64,000 nt of DNA from NCBI RefSeq assembly GCF_051020975.1, contig NC_135033.1, forward strand, positions 1,639,501 to 1,703,500, written 5' to 3'. The notes beneath the pieces were generated by a model. That model had not been told where the DNA came from. It ran no database searches and saw only the letters and a program-made list of their open reading frames with translations. The position numbers and the translations under genes were made by a program. Shown here piece after piece: positions 32,362 to 42,351 of the stretch (position 1 is its first letter; the number at the start of each line of letters is the position of its first letter). Source of the DNA: Osmia lignaria lignaria. Lineage: Eukaryota > Arthropoda > Insecta > Hymenoptera > Megachilidae.

Positions 32362-33185
32362 TCACGGGACTCGTCTCAATATAGGTTTTAACTCGCGTTG
32401 CCGTCGAAGAAAACATTGTTCCGAAGATTCGTTTTCGGACATAAGTGTACTTTCATCACGAAATGGAATGTGACACACTATTAAGTTATAAAAGTATCCT
32501 TCTCTATCACTGTTCAGGGTATAATATCGGTGGCGGTGTAAAGCTGGTTTATTTCTTATTCGCATTCGGGTATTGTCCTTCAATTTTATAAACTTCGATC
32601 TCGAAATTTCTTCATCGTCAGTTCTAAGTTCTGCGTCGCCATCCTCTTCTGCCCATATTTCGCTTGAGACTGTTTCATATCGGACAGCAAATTCGGCTAA
32701 ACTCAAGTTCTCTAGGTTGTCTGGCCTCTTTACGTAACGATCGAATATGTTATTGAAAAATGATGTTCCATTTTCTTCAAATCGCAGAATTCTATATCTC
32801 TGCGCACGCCGACAACTGTTTAAAAATACAGCTTTTCGCGAGCTCATTTTAAGGGGCAGATGGCATAACTGATATGCATATTCTTTAGCACAAACCACAC
32901 GTTGAGATAGAATTGCCATAGATACCAAAAATAGTTGATCTCGGACGATACCACTCCGGCATTTTGCTCGTGAAATGGCTTCTTTAATAATATTTCCTGT
33001 GTCCTGCGGCTCGAATTTACTTGCGTATTTAGCAATATAATATGCGAGAACTGTAACATTTCTGCATGGTTGAATATCCATGTTTGCTTCCCAAAGTTTT
33101 AAAAGAGTTGGGTTGTAATTATTCACCATAACTTCATTTGCGGTTCTCTTAAGTTCGCAGAAACGCCCGTTGTTGACAAGTGTGT
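32362..33185 (-). pseudogene. Helitron C Rep C-terminal part
   Basis: VNNGRFCELKRTANEVMVNNYNP onward is Helitron; the residues before it belong to the flank. AYYIAKYASKFEP at ~33010-33050 is the two-tyrosine motif with both tyrosines present, unlike copy A. It continues SRAKCRSGIVRDQLFLVSM to MSENESSEQCFLRRQRELKP, then the deletion. This is the least damaged Rep tyrosine region in the window. Confidence 0.85.
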
Positions 33186-33190
33186 AACAT

Positions 33191-34269
33191 CCCGTAAGAA
33201 GAGGAATAAACAAAAAAAAAAAATTCTTATTATTAGTATTTATTAAAACATTTATTTATTTTTCGTTTTTATACAATTAAAATTTGTAACAGTTCGTTTT
33301 TTTAAATTGTTGTATTACTATGATTCAGATTAATAATTATATTCGTGTTCGATAGCTGGGAAGGGAATCTTGTATTTATTAATATTTAAATTTAACAAAA
33401 ATGTATACTCCAAAAAAATATACATCGATAGTTGTCGTGTCGATAAGGCTGCCGCGTCGATGGGGGATCGACACAGAGCGCGTAGTGGATGGAGATAGCG
33501 GTGGCACGTGGAGGGAGATGGCAATAGAGCGCAGAATGGAGAGAGATGGCAATAACGTATAGACAAAGATAGAGATAGAGATAGAGTTCGGGGTCCAAAC
33601 ACTTCCGGTATCAAAAGTACGTGTAGAGAGAACTGCTGCGTAGGCGGATCTCTGGTATGGGTGCGAGCGTGCCGCGCGGAGCTGTTTCACTTCGAATCTG
33701 ATCGTAGTCTGACACGGGTCTATGGTACGATTATTACTTAGAATTCAGTAGCATAGATTCTTTTGTCGGCAAGGCGGCAAAGGTTCCGCGTCGGACCCGG
33801 AGCGCTTGACTACCGGTTCGCAGCGGTTCTCATACGTGTCAGGTTCGCAACCAAGCCTAACGAGCGAGCGAAAGCAGAAGCTCCTTGGATGCGGCCTACT
33901 AGTACACTGGGTCTAGAGCGACGATACCATCCTGCAGTGTTCGCTACCAAGCTTAACGAGCGAGCGAAAGCAGAAACTCCTTGGATGCGGCCTATCAGTG
34001 ACGGCTAAGTTGCCCAGAAATCGTACTGCGGCCGAACGAGTTAGCTCCTACAGTGTCAGAACGGATCCTCGCCAATTTTCCGACAATCCATCAATTCATT
34101 TAGATAATATTATATTATAAATTCAAGTGATAGATTTAGAGTTTTGATAATTGTATCTAGAGTCGCGTTCACTGATCAATTTATTTTCCTTTGTATTTTA
34201 TTTTAGGACGAATTATTTTGTAATTAATAATCTGAATTTTCTTTTATTGTATTTCATTTTAGCACAAGA
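33191..34269. other. Unresolved insertion next to Helitron C
   Basis: Begins near TGTAACATCCCG, like an LTR, with an A-rich run; contains a GATAGA microsatellite (~33565-33590) and a ~60-base direct repeat (33842-33901 and 33937-33996) around AACGAGCGAGCGAAAGCAGA. An end CTCCTACA at ~34058 could close an LTR, but no convincing target duplication was found. No coding similarity. Confidence 0.35.
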
Positions 34270-34440
34270 GATGAAAAATTGCCTTTTACTATTTTTTTTC
34301 ACGATTTTAACAAATTGTAATTTTTTAAAACGACAAAAACACATATCTTAATAAATTAATTTGTATAACTTCTCAAAAAAAACCTCAAGTCATTTGGTCC
34401 AATTTTAAATGAGGTATTCTGTTTTAAACGGTGACTAGTG
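34270..34440 (+). mobile_element. Copy of the inverted-repeat arm of the 428-1300 element
   Basis: Matches 1195-1340 closely and extends that arm to GAGGTATTCTGTTTTAAACGG. Only one arm is visible; the partner is missing, so this is a fragment or solo arm. Confidence 0.7.
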
Positions 34441-34473
34441 TTACGCCCCGGAGGGAAATTTGAAATTTATCCG

Positions 34474-34536
34474 CCTTGCGTCCCTTATCAAGCCCTTTCG
34501 TGGGTTACGAGAGTATCTCATGCATGGGGCGTGGGG
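34474..34536 (+). other. Hairpin module 1
   Basis: Outer stem CCTTGCGTCCC (34474-34484) with GGGGCGTGGGG (34526-34536), allowing G-T pairs. Inside: TCAAGCCC, then GGGTTACGAG, and GAGA-GTA-TCTC. See modules 2 and 3. Confidence 0.5.
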
Positions 34537-34578
34537 TAGGTGTTTCACTTTTCCGCCAAGCTTTTCATTCCTCCTCAA

Positions 34579-34625
34579 CCTTGTGCATCCTTGTCAAGCC
34601 TTCCGAGGTTACGAGGTGTACAAGG
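34579..34625 (+). other. Hairpin module 2
   Basis: Outer stem CCTTGTGCAT (34579-34588) with GTGTACAAGG (34616-34625). Core TTGTCAAGCC...GGTTACGAG is shared with modules 1 and 3, but the GAGA/TCTC hairpin is absent. Confidence 0.5.
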
Positions 34626-34700
34626 GAGAGTTTGAGTTTAATTCCTTTCAATTTTTGACTTCTTCTATCGCTTTCTCTTCTTTATTTGCTCTGCCCTGGA

Positions 34701-34759
34701 CTCGTGTACCTTGTCAAGCCCTTTGGGGTTACGAGAGTATCTCATGCGAGGTACACGAG
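34701..34759 (+). other. Hairpin module 3
   Basis: Perfect 10-bp outer stem CTCGTGTACC (34701-34710) with GGTACACGAG (34750-34759). AGCCC pairs with GGGTT, and GAGA-GTA-TCTC follows, so a three-way junction is possible. Confidence 0.5.
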
Positions 34760-34954
34760 GAAAGGTTGTTTCTATTTCCTTCTTTACAATAGTTTACGTG
34801 ACCCTCCTTGAAACTATCGTCGCCTACCATAGTAACACAGTACAGCTTGTAACATTGCACAAAAATTCGAGGTTAGCTCGAGAGACATAGAGCTATAATT
34901 CTAACTTTTTAAAAAAATTTTATTTTAATATAAATAAGGAAAAGGGTTCAATTC

Positions 34955-35360
34955 TACTTTAAGCGAATCATTGTTTACGAAAACAAACAAAACAATTCTG
35001 CTTTGAGCGAATATAAAGAAACAGACAATTTCTGCTGTGAGCGAATCATTGTTTCTGAAAATATAAACAAGGAGAATGGTTCAATTCTGCTTTAAGCGAA
35101 TCACTGTTTGCGAAAGCAAACAAAACAATTCTGCTTTGAGCGAATATAAAGAAACGGACAATTCTGCTTTCAGCGAATATGGGAGAAAGGAATTCTGCTT
35201 TCAGCAAATATAAACAAATTCTACTTTCAGCGAATACACATGCTGCTTTCAGCGAATACACATTCTGCTTTCAGCGAATACAAAGAAACTGGCCAATTCT
35301 GCTTCCAGCGAATTATTGTCTGTGAAAACAAACGGGCCAATTCCGCTTACAGCGGCTAAT
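34955..35360 (+). repeat. Helitron B leader minisatellite
   Basis: A dozen or so copies of TTCTGCTTTNAGCGAAT at 20-60 base spacing, some with a TGTTTACGAAAACAAAC hairpin. Homologous in motif to the leader of Helitron A. Confidence 0.8.
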
Positions 35361-35397
35361 TAATAAAATAAAATAGAAAAGATTCGATATATGTAAT

Positions 35398-36045
35398 TAT
35401 GGGTAGACCTACAAAAAGTGCATCCCATATTGTAAGGAGCGCAAAAATAACGACATGTAAAAAATCAGGATAGCTCTTTATTCTTCAACGTCCGTCGACG
35501 ATCTGCGCGTTTTTCGCGTCCCTTCGCGGACGCGTCGCTCGCTTGTTTTTTTGTTGCTACGGCATACGGTACAGTCTCCTATAAATCTATAATAAATATA
35601 TGTAGTACAATCTCTTACAATATGAGAAAGAGTCGTGCGAATGAATCGAACGATGTGAAACAATTACGTCTTTCTAAAGAACGTGAAAGAAATGCAGAGG
35701 CACGGCGTCAAAAAACTATTGACGATCGCCGTTCGAGATTGTCTGTAAAGAGAAAATATGCTAGTTCGAAAGAATCGCACGAAACAATAGATGAAAGAAA
35801 ACGTCGGCTAAGCAGAATTTCTAATCGTTTAAAGAACGAATCTACCGAGAAACGATCACGTCGTATCGAACTAATCCGCAAGCGTTTAGCGAACGAATCT
35901 AATGAGAAACGGTCACGTCGTATCGAATTAATCCGCAAGCGTTTAGCGAACGAATCGACGGAGGAACGGTCACGCCGTTTTCGATTAATCCGCAAGCGTT
36001 TAGCGAACGAATCTGCCGCGGAACGGTCACGTCGTTTCGCATTAA
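35398..36045 (+). pseudogene. Helitron B ORF N-terminus, split twice
   Basis: Starts ATGGGTAGACCTAC like copy A. After ~10 codons it is broken by the 189-bp solo LTR, resumes at 35620 (MRKSRANESNDVKQLRL), runs through RLANESTEERSRRFRLIRK repeats and is cut at 36045 by piggyBac. The next repeat unit resumes at 39584. Confidence 0.87.
35431..35619 (-). mobile_element. Solo LTR, 189 bp, in Helitron B
   Basis: TGTAAGGAGCGC ... CTCTTACA with a perfect ATAT duplication at 35427-35430 and 35620-35623. Removing it restores the MRKxRANES reading of copy A. AATAAAGAG and a TATAG-type box on the minus strand suggest minus orientation. The small size recalls TRIM-type elements. Confidence 0.8.
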
Positions 36046-36604
36046 CCCCTTGCACTATTTTGACGAGTCTGACCCGTGATGAAAAATTTAGGCCAAACTT
36101 GAATTTCACGAGTCAGACTTGTTTAATTTCATGCCTATCGTGGATATCACGAGTCTAACTCGTGATCGACATTTCAGACCAAACATGAATATCACGAGTC
36201 TGACTCGTGGTCTTAATCTCGGGCCAAGTATGAATATCTCGAATGGGATCGTGTGTCCCCATGCAGGCCACGTGCTACCTAGATTTCAATGAAATGTGTA
36301 TTTTAATTAAATGTAGATATTTAATAGTCTTTTTATGGTATTCTGTTACAAAATCTGTTTTTCATTGTACCGAGTGCTTTTTAAATTAGAAGCCGCGCAC
36401 AACCAGCAATATAGCGATCCATTGTTCATTAAATGAAAGGTGCCGACACGGAGTGAGCGTACTGTTCTTTCCTATATTGTGGCGAGACCAAGAAAGCTTC
36501 AGTCGTTCTTCAGTTTGTACCATTCTGTTATACGAGGTTTCGAACAGTCTGCTCTACAGAAAGTGATATTCTTGACCATTTTTAATTTTGTCAAGCCCTA
36601 CAGC

Positions 36605-38347
36605 ATGTATAAGAAAAGAAGTAAAATTACTAAAAAAGCAAATAGTTCGCGTGGAAGTAAGAGTAGTGGAAAGGCTTCCAATGTTTCAAGCTATCAATCG
36701 ATAGGTAGTGAAAGAGTTATAAACAGTGATGAAAATTCTAATGACAGCAGCATCATTGTACCAGTGATAAATCCCGCAAGAAGATTAATTATATATGACA
36801 ATGATGAAGAGGAAAATACCAGCCCTGAATTGAGTGTTGAATAGAATTGGAAGGAAACTGATAACAGACCAACAATTTGGGAATATTCCGAGTCTCGTGG
36901 TGTAAAACACTATGTTTTAAACCAGTTAGGCACGAATTACGGAATATTAGATTTATTTTTTGTTGTGTTCGATGAAAATTTGTGGGACATTGTAGTTACG
37001 CAAACAAATCTTTACGCGGAACAAATAATGGACAATGGGAGAAAGAGGCTGGATGATGGTTGGTTTTCAGTTACCAAGGATCAAATATTGGCCTATTTTG
37101 CGCTGTGTGTTTTGATGTCGCAAGTCAAAAAAGCAACTATACAAATGTATTGGTCTAAGCGGGAAGTTATAGAAACACCTGTATTTGGTAAAGTAATGCC
37201 GCTCAAAAGATTTACTCAAATATTACGATGTTTGCATTTCTCGAATAATGTAAGGGATTGCAACAACGACCGCCTTTACAAGATAAGACCAATCATTAAT
37301 TACTGGAACGACAAATTTGATAAGATGTACACACCGGAAAAAGATAAAAGTATTGATGAGTCATTAATGCGATATAAAGGCCGTTTATCTTATAAACAAT
37401 TTAACCCATCCAAACGAGCCAGATTTGGATTAAAAATATATAAACTATGTGATGCAAATACTGGATTCTGGAGCAAGTTTAAAATATATACTGGCCAAGA
37501 TAAAATTGACCTAAATGATAGTGCATCAGAAAATGTTGTGATGGAATTGGCAGAATCGGTACTAAATAAAGGATACACATTATGCATTGATAATTGGTAT
37601 TCCTTACCCGCTCTCTTTCTAAGATTGCACAAACAAAAAACAAATGTTATCGGCACCGTGCGTAGTAACAGGAAAAATATGCCAAAGGATCTTTCAACAA
37701 ACAAGTTAAAACCAGGAGAACGTGTATACAGAACGTGCAATGGGTTGTTAGCTTTAAGATGGAAGGACAGACGTGATGTCTATATGTTGACAACGAAACA
37801 CGCATCTGTGGAATTAACCGAAGTGACGGACAAACGAGATAGGACGAAATTGAAACCCAACTGCGTGATCGAGTACAATAAAGGAATGGGTGGAATTGAC
37901 CTCAATGACCAAATGTTGGCATATTTCCCCATTATGAGGAAATGCCTCAAGGGTTATAAAAAACTCTTTTTTTACATGTCTGACATGGCCCTATTTAATG
38001 CATACGTTATGAAAAATCAATTACCAAACAATTACGGAAGACAATCATACGCGAATTACAGAATAGATATAGCCGAGGCAATTTTGAAATATGTACAGCT
38101 GCCTGACTATGCAAGACGCGGGAGATTCGCAGAAATTCAAACACCATTACGCTTACAGGCACAATATTGGGGTCATTTCGCGAAACATATTGATAAAACT
38201 CCTAAAAAGCAACATCCAACTAGAATGTGTAAAGTGTGTTACAGACACAAAAAACGAAGAGAAACGACTTGGGAATGCACAAAATGTAAGGTGGCTTTGT
38301 ATGTACCGGAATGTTTTATAAACTATCGTACCATGCAGGATTATTAA
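36605..38347 (+). pseudogene. piggyBac transposase with a single in-frame stop
   Basis: The most likely start is the ATG at 36605 (MYKKRSKITKK); the frame is open upstream to 36440. One TAG at 36842-36844, after SPELSVE, is the only break; the same frame then runs 501 codons to 38347. DDE_Tnp_1_7 core: SIDESLMRYKGR (first Asp), LCIDNWYSLPALF (second Asp), NKGMGGIDLNDQ (third Asp). A cysteine-rich C-terminal finger follows: CKVCYRHKKRRETTWECTKC. Total ~580 codons, normal for piggyBac. The stop lies in the acidic N-terminal region, upstream of the catalytic domain. Confidence 0.93.
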
Positions 38348-38506
38348 TTTTAGACTTGTAAGTATTTTTCAATTTAATAGTTTGTTGATATTTAATTGTT
38401 TATTTATATTTTGTTTTTCATTTTTAGGTCTGGTGATTGGGACATAATCTGAAAATATATTTCAGTTCAAATATTACTGCCGTGGATTTGCTTTCAGTTA
38501 TTTGAA

Positions 38507-39294
38507 GGTAAATATTCGGAAGTGTAACTCCTGTCAAAATCGAGCTGATTTTTTTTTGTGTGGTTTCTTGCAGTTAAAAAACATCATATTTAATATTATT
38601 ATGGCAGTGCTTCAACAAAAACAATGTCAATAAATATTTTTTTATAGATTTTATGTACTCGTTCACTGTGCGCGGTGAAAACTCGACGAAATAGAAAATA
38701 TTCGGTTGAACAGTAACATATTAAATTCGTTTGGCTGACTGGGGGGCTCGGCCCCCCAGACCCCCCTATATACTAGACTAACTAATACCAATAAATATGT
38801 TACTTTGTAAATTGTATTTATTATTTCCTTATATTAAAAGTGGGTATTGGTATTAGTTAGTGTAGTATACAGGGGGTCTGGGGGCAGAACCCCCTAGTCA
38901 GCAAAACGAATTTAATATGTTACTGTTCAACTCGAGAGGATGTTTTGTTTTTTGTTTACATCTGGAATTGTCGTGGTAATATCCAAAAATTTGGAAGACG
39001 TGTCTTCCACATGGCTGGTTATATTGCCGCACAGTTAAAGCGTGCATGCCATTTTCGATGCTATTCAGCAATTTTATAATAAAGAATTGTCAAAGTGGTT
39101 TGTATGTCTATTATATTTTGAAAGAACAGAATATTTCTTTTAGAAACCTTGAAAAGAAAGTCTTTATAAAAGTCTTTAAAAAAATATTTATTGACATTGT
39201 TTTGGTTGATGCGCTGCCATAATAAACCGTAAGAAACCACACAAAAAAAAAATCAACTCGATTCTGACAGGAGTTACACTTCCGAATATTTACC
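38507..39294. mobile_element. Fold-back element inside piggyBac
   Basis: Outer arms GGTAAATATTCGG... (38507-38647) and their inverted copy (39178-39294) pair over ~120-140 bases. Flanks TATTTGAA (38499-38506) and GATTTGAA (39295-39302) form an 8-bp duplication with one mismatch, suggesting a hAT- or P-like non-autonomous element. A second palindrome is nested inside. No open frame. Confidence 0.75.
38698..38935. repeat. Inner palindrome with ~84-bp arms
   Basis: Arms around GTTGAACAGTAACATATTAA (left) and its complement (right, ending ~38931), each including a G/C-rich CCCCCAGACCCCC block, over a ~70-base loop. It could extrude as a cruciform or form a long RNA hairpin. Confidence 0.85.
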
Positions 39295-39583
39295 GATTTG
39301 AATTCCGCTACTAATTCATTATATTATTATTATACAGAATTTGTTTTAAACACACGTAACAATTAAAGTATTTTTTTAAAGTTTATGATTCAAATTTATT
39401 TCAATTTGATAAGAGTTCCATCGCGTGAAGTAAATATGGGCGCAACTATCTCGCACTCAGTCGTAAGATATCGTGTGTCAAATTCCGACACTCGGGCTCG
39501 GCCGTTCGGCTCCTTTCACCACAATTCGGGCGCACGAGTTGGGCCTGGCTTTTTCCGAGTTTCCGCATAGTGCAAGGGGTTAA

Positions 39584-40460
39584 TCCGCAGGCGTTTAGCG
39601 AACGAATCTACTGAGGATGGTTGTGAGAAATCGTATGCGGATAGTACTACTAAGTGAAAGTGTCGAAGATAACAGCATGTTCTCGATGCCTACATCATCT
39701 TAAAAAACACAAAGTTCCATCACAGGCATTCTGGAATAAAATGGAACTAATGCCTGCACCTCAGGAGATAGCAGATTTATTGTAAATCGAAAAACAAATG
39801 TTGTGCAGAATAGTACCGTTTCTTAAAATCATGAAAATTCAAAATCGCTTCAGTCAGGATTGGTGCAAAGGTCAGGTAGTCTTATTTGCCCGCGATGTGT
39901 TCGAAGTAGCCGAGCAACTTCCAGTTAGATTAAACCAAACCGGTATAATGATTGTAGTGGAAAGCCTCGAAAATTTGGAGCGACAACGACAATTTCAAAT
40001 AAACGTTGGCAAACTTTGAGTAGCTTTACAGTGGCTACTACAAAATAATGCTTTGTACAAAGACGTGCGACCACGTTTTTCTAATTTACCAATAACATTT
40101 TGGAAATAGCTGATGTCGTTGAAGAGCTTTGTATTGTAACAAACGAAATGGAAGTTGCACAAGGAAATACTGAATCAAACAGTAGATTTGTGAATGTTGG
40201 AGAGAATGTAGCTATTTTACGAGGCTCGTGCCATCAAACTAGCGACCGCTTCAGTATCGGATCTCGCGGTAAACAATGTTCTGGCATAGCTGCAGTTGTT
40301 TGTGTTGCGTTTAATTTGCTCGATCCTAGTACGTGAGGTACTAGCGATGTCGATTACGTAGTTTTAGTAGGTGATAAATATTACCGTGATTGCATTGAAG
40401 CGCGAAGTAATCCTGACCCCAGAGAAGTCAATGTAGACTATTTAGCCGTAAGCGAATTAT
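39584..40460 (+). pseudogene. Helitron B DUF6570-like region
   Basis: Resumes the Helitron after piggyBac, jumps across the ~215-base deletion and continues CSRCLHHLKKHKVPSQAFW, CRIVPFLKIMKIQNRFSQ and RGKQCSGIAAVVCVAFNLL. TAA at ~39784 and TGA near 40018 are visible. It keeps the 16 bases deleted from copy A. Confidence 0.83.
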
Positions 40461-42018
40461 TGCCACACATATCATTTAATAATAGGCGACTCAATATTAA
40501 CGTTGACTATGTAATGTCTGTAAATGATATTGATACTGATAACGGTGATGAAGGATTTCCAAATTTAAAAAATGGTTGGATTAGGTATTTTCAACAGTAC
40601 ATGTACGGAATTCTTACTACAAACTATACATCAGTAGCGGTATCATGCAACAACCAGTAGGAGACCATTGGTTGTTTGATTCCCATGCAAGAGGTCCAAA
40701 AGGATACAAAGCACCATTACGGGGTGCCTCATGCTGTATGAAATTTACTACTATTGATGCTTTACAGGCCGCCTTGCGTCGTAATTTGTATGCGAAAGAT
40801 GGCGACAGCAATGTATTAAATATCTACTCATTAACACCTATAACAATTGTATCCGGAAGAAATAGATCTCCACTGGTAGAAAGAATGCAACATCTGTCAG
40901 TTGGGATCCCTCGATCAGAATCAGGCGAAACACGAATTATTTTCGAAACAAGCATGTTACGTTCGGTTGATCGTGTTCCCAACATCGATAGTGTCGTCTC
41001 AGTCAGTAATACTAATAATAACGCAGACAATGACCCGATAGAACTGGCGAATATATATAGAAAAACAGCGCCTACTTTGAACCTAGAGAGAGAGAAGGAT
41101 GGAAGGACTGTGTCGGTTCTTCCTGTTTCCGGATGGAAAAAATGGATTTGGAGAGCATCGAGACATCTCAATAACACCACTGGATTACTTCCAAGCGCGT
41201 ATTCTGAGCAATGACAAACGATTCCAGCGAACAGATTATTTGTTCTTAGCATTATCTGTTGTTGAGTACTACCGCGCAAAAGCTAGCATTTCAGTATCAT
41301 GTAAAATGCGCCAAGGGGAACATACTCCACAGGGATTAGTAGATAATATGCACCTCACGATGAGAAGCATAAGAGGATTGGCATCATACTGGAAACGCTG
41401 CTGCTCGGAATTAATCGCCATGGTCCGAAGTCTTGGCCCGCCTACATGGTTTGCAATAATCTAAACTGGTCAGATATGTTGAAAGCATTACTACTATTCA
41501 ATGGTCGCCCCATTACCGAATTTGAAAACCTAACTTTTGCAGATCGACTAAAGTTGGTTCAGAGATACCCTATAGTTATTGCAAGACAATTTACGTTACG
41601 TGTAAACGCGTTAATGCAATATTTAAGAAACTCCGATTGCCTAGGTGGCGTTGTTATCGATTTTTGGCATAGAATAGAATTTCAGAATAGGGAAAGTCCA
41701 CATTTGCACATGCTTCCTTGGTGTGCAAACGTACCCGATTTCCTTACCAACGAAGGCCGCAGCATTATTGAGAAAGTTGTATCTTGTTCATTGGAAGCAG
41801 AAAATGAAGATATGAGGGGCATAGTTCAAAAGGTCCAAATTCATAAACATTCTTCTACATGTTACAAAGATCGTAATAATCGTTGTTGTCGTTTTGGATT
41901 CCCCAGACCGATAAGTGAAAGAACGATGTGCTTAGGTCCAGATGACACACTTGCGAACAATGGACGTTTCTGCGTACGTAAGAGAACAGGAAATGAAATC
42001 ATGGTGAATAATTACAAC
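40461..42018 (+). pseudogene. Helitron B Rep region
   Basis: HARGPKGYKAPLRGASCCMK, then after a frameshift (~41099) FFLFPDGKNGFGEHRDIS and VEYYRAKASISVSCKMRQ, then after a short deletion near 41455 FWHRIEFQNRESPHLHMLPW (HUH motif HLH). Runs to the solo LTR at 42019. The two-Tyr motif lies beyond it. Confidence 0.85.
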
Positions 42019-42351
42019 TGTTGCGCGTAGAGTATTAATTTTTGCTCTAGGCAAGAACGGCGGTTAATTTGGTAAGGGAAAAGCGTGCAGGAAAATGAAT
42101 TTGACACTGTTAATACTTAAGGTAATAAACAAGTTCACTTGATACTTTATTCTTTAATTCGTAAAGAAGCCCGTAGAGAACTAGTCGCGTGTTACAGGTG
42201 TCGTTTGTTTGAAGAGCGCTAACGAAGTAGGATGTTTGTCGCGGCGTCGATGTTTTTATAAACCGATCAACCGACGACAACACCGAGCCGATGGTGTTGA
42301 CGAACACTAATTAAATTAGGTTTTAAATTATGGCGCTCTAAATCCGGAACA
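42019..42351 (-). mobile_element. Solo LTR, 333 bp, in Helitron B
   Basis: TGTTGCGCGTAG ... ATCCGGAACA with a perfect ACAAC duplication at 42014-42018 and 42352-42356. A minus-strand TTTATAAAAACATC box and AATAAAG downstream of it suggest minus orientation. Removal restores NNYNPTLLK as in copy C. Confidence 0.85.

Larger units (their letters stand above)
31750..33190 (-). mobile_element. Helitron C fragment
   Basis: Minus-strand piece of the Helitron family, from mid-Rep to the helicase end. An internal deletion removes the helicase N-terminal half: sequence equivalent to ~16415 of copy A is joined near 32380 to that of ~17495. The right limit (~33185) is where similarity to copy A stops, at AAGTGTGT. 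Confidence 0.85.
36046..39579 (+). mobile_element. piggyBac element, 3.5 kb, in Helitron B
   Basis: Ends CCCCTTGCACTA ... TAGTGCAAGGGG with TTAA on both sides (36042-36045 and 39580-39583), the piggyBac signature. Subterminal copies of ACGAGTCTGACTCGTG-type palindromes lie at ~36062-36210. It contains a transposase frame with one stop and, 3' of it, a 788-bp fold-back insertion (38507-39294). Precise removal rejoins the Helitron repeat CGCATTAATCCGCAGGCG. Confidence 0.95.

Noticed and set aside
33186..34058. A complete solo LTR from TGTAACATCC to CTCCTACA
   Set aside because: Only GTG matches at the two sides, and the right flank does not continue the Helitron as it should.
34474..34759. Hammerhead ribozymes or tRNA genes
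   Set aside because: No CTGATGA/GAAA hammerhead core and no T-loop or acceptor stem; kept only as unclassified modules.
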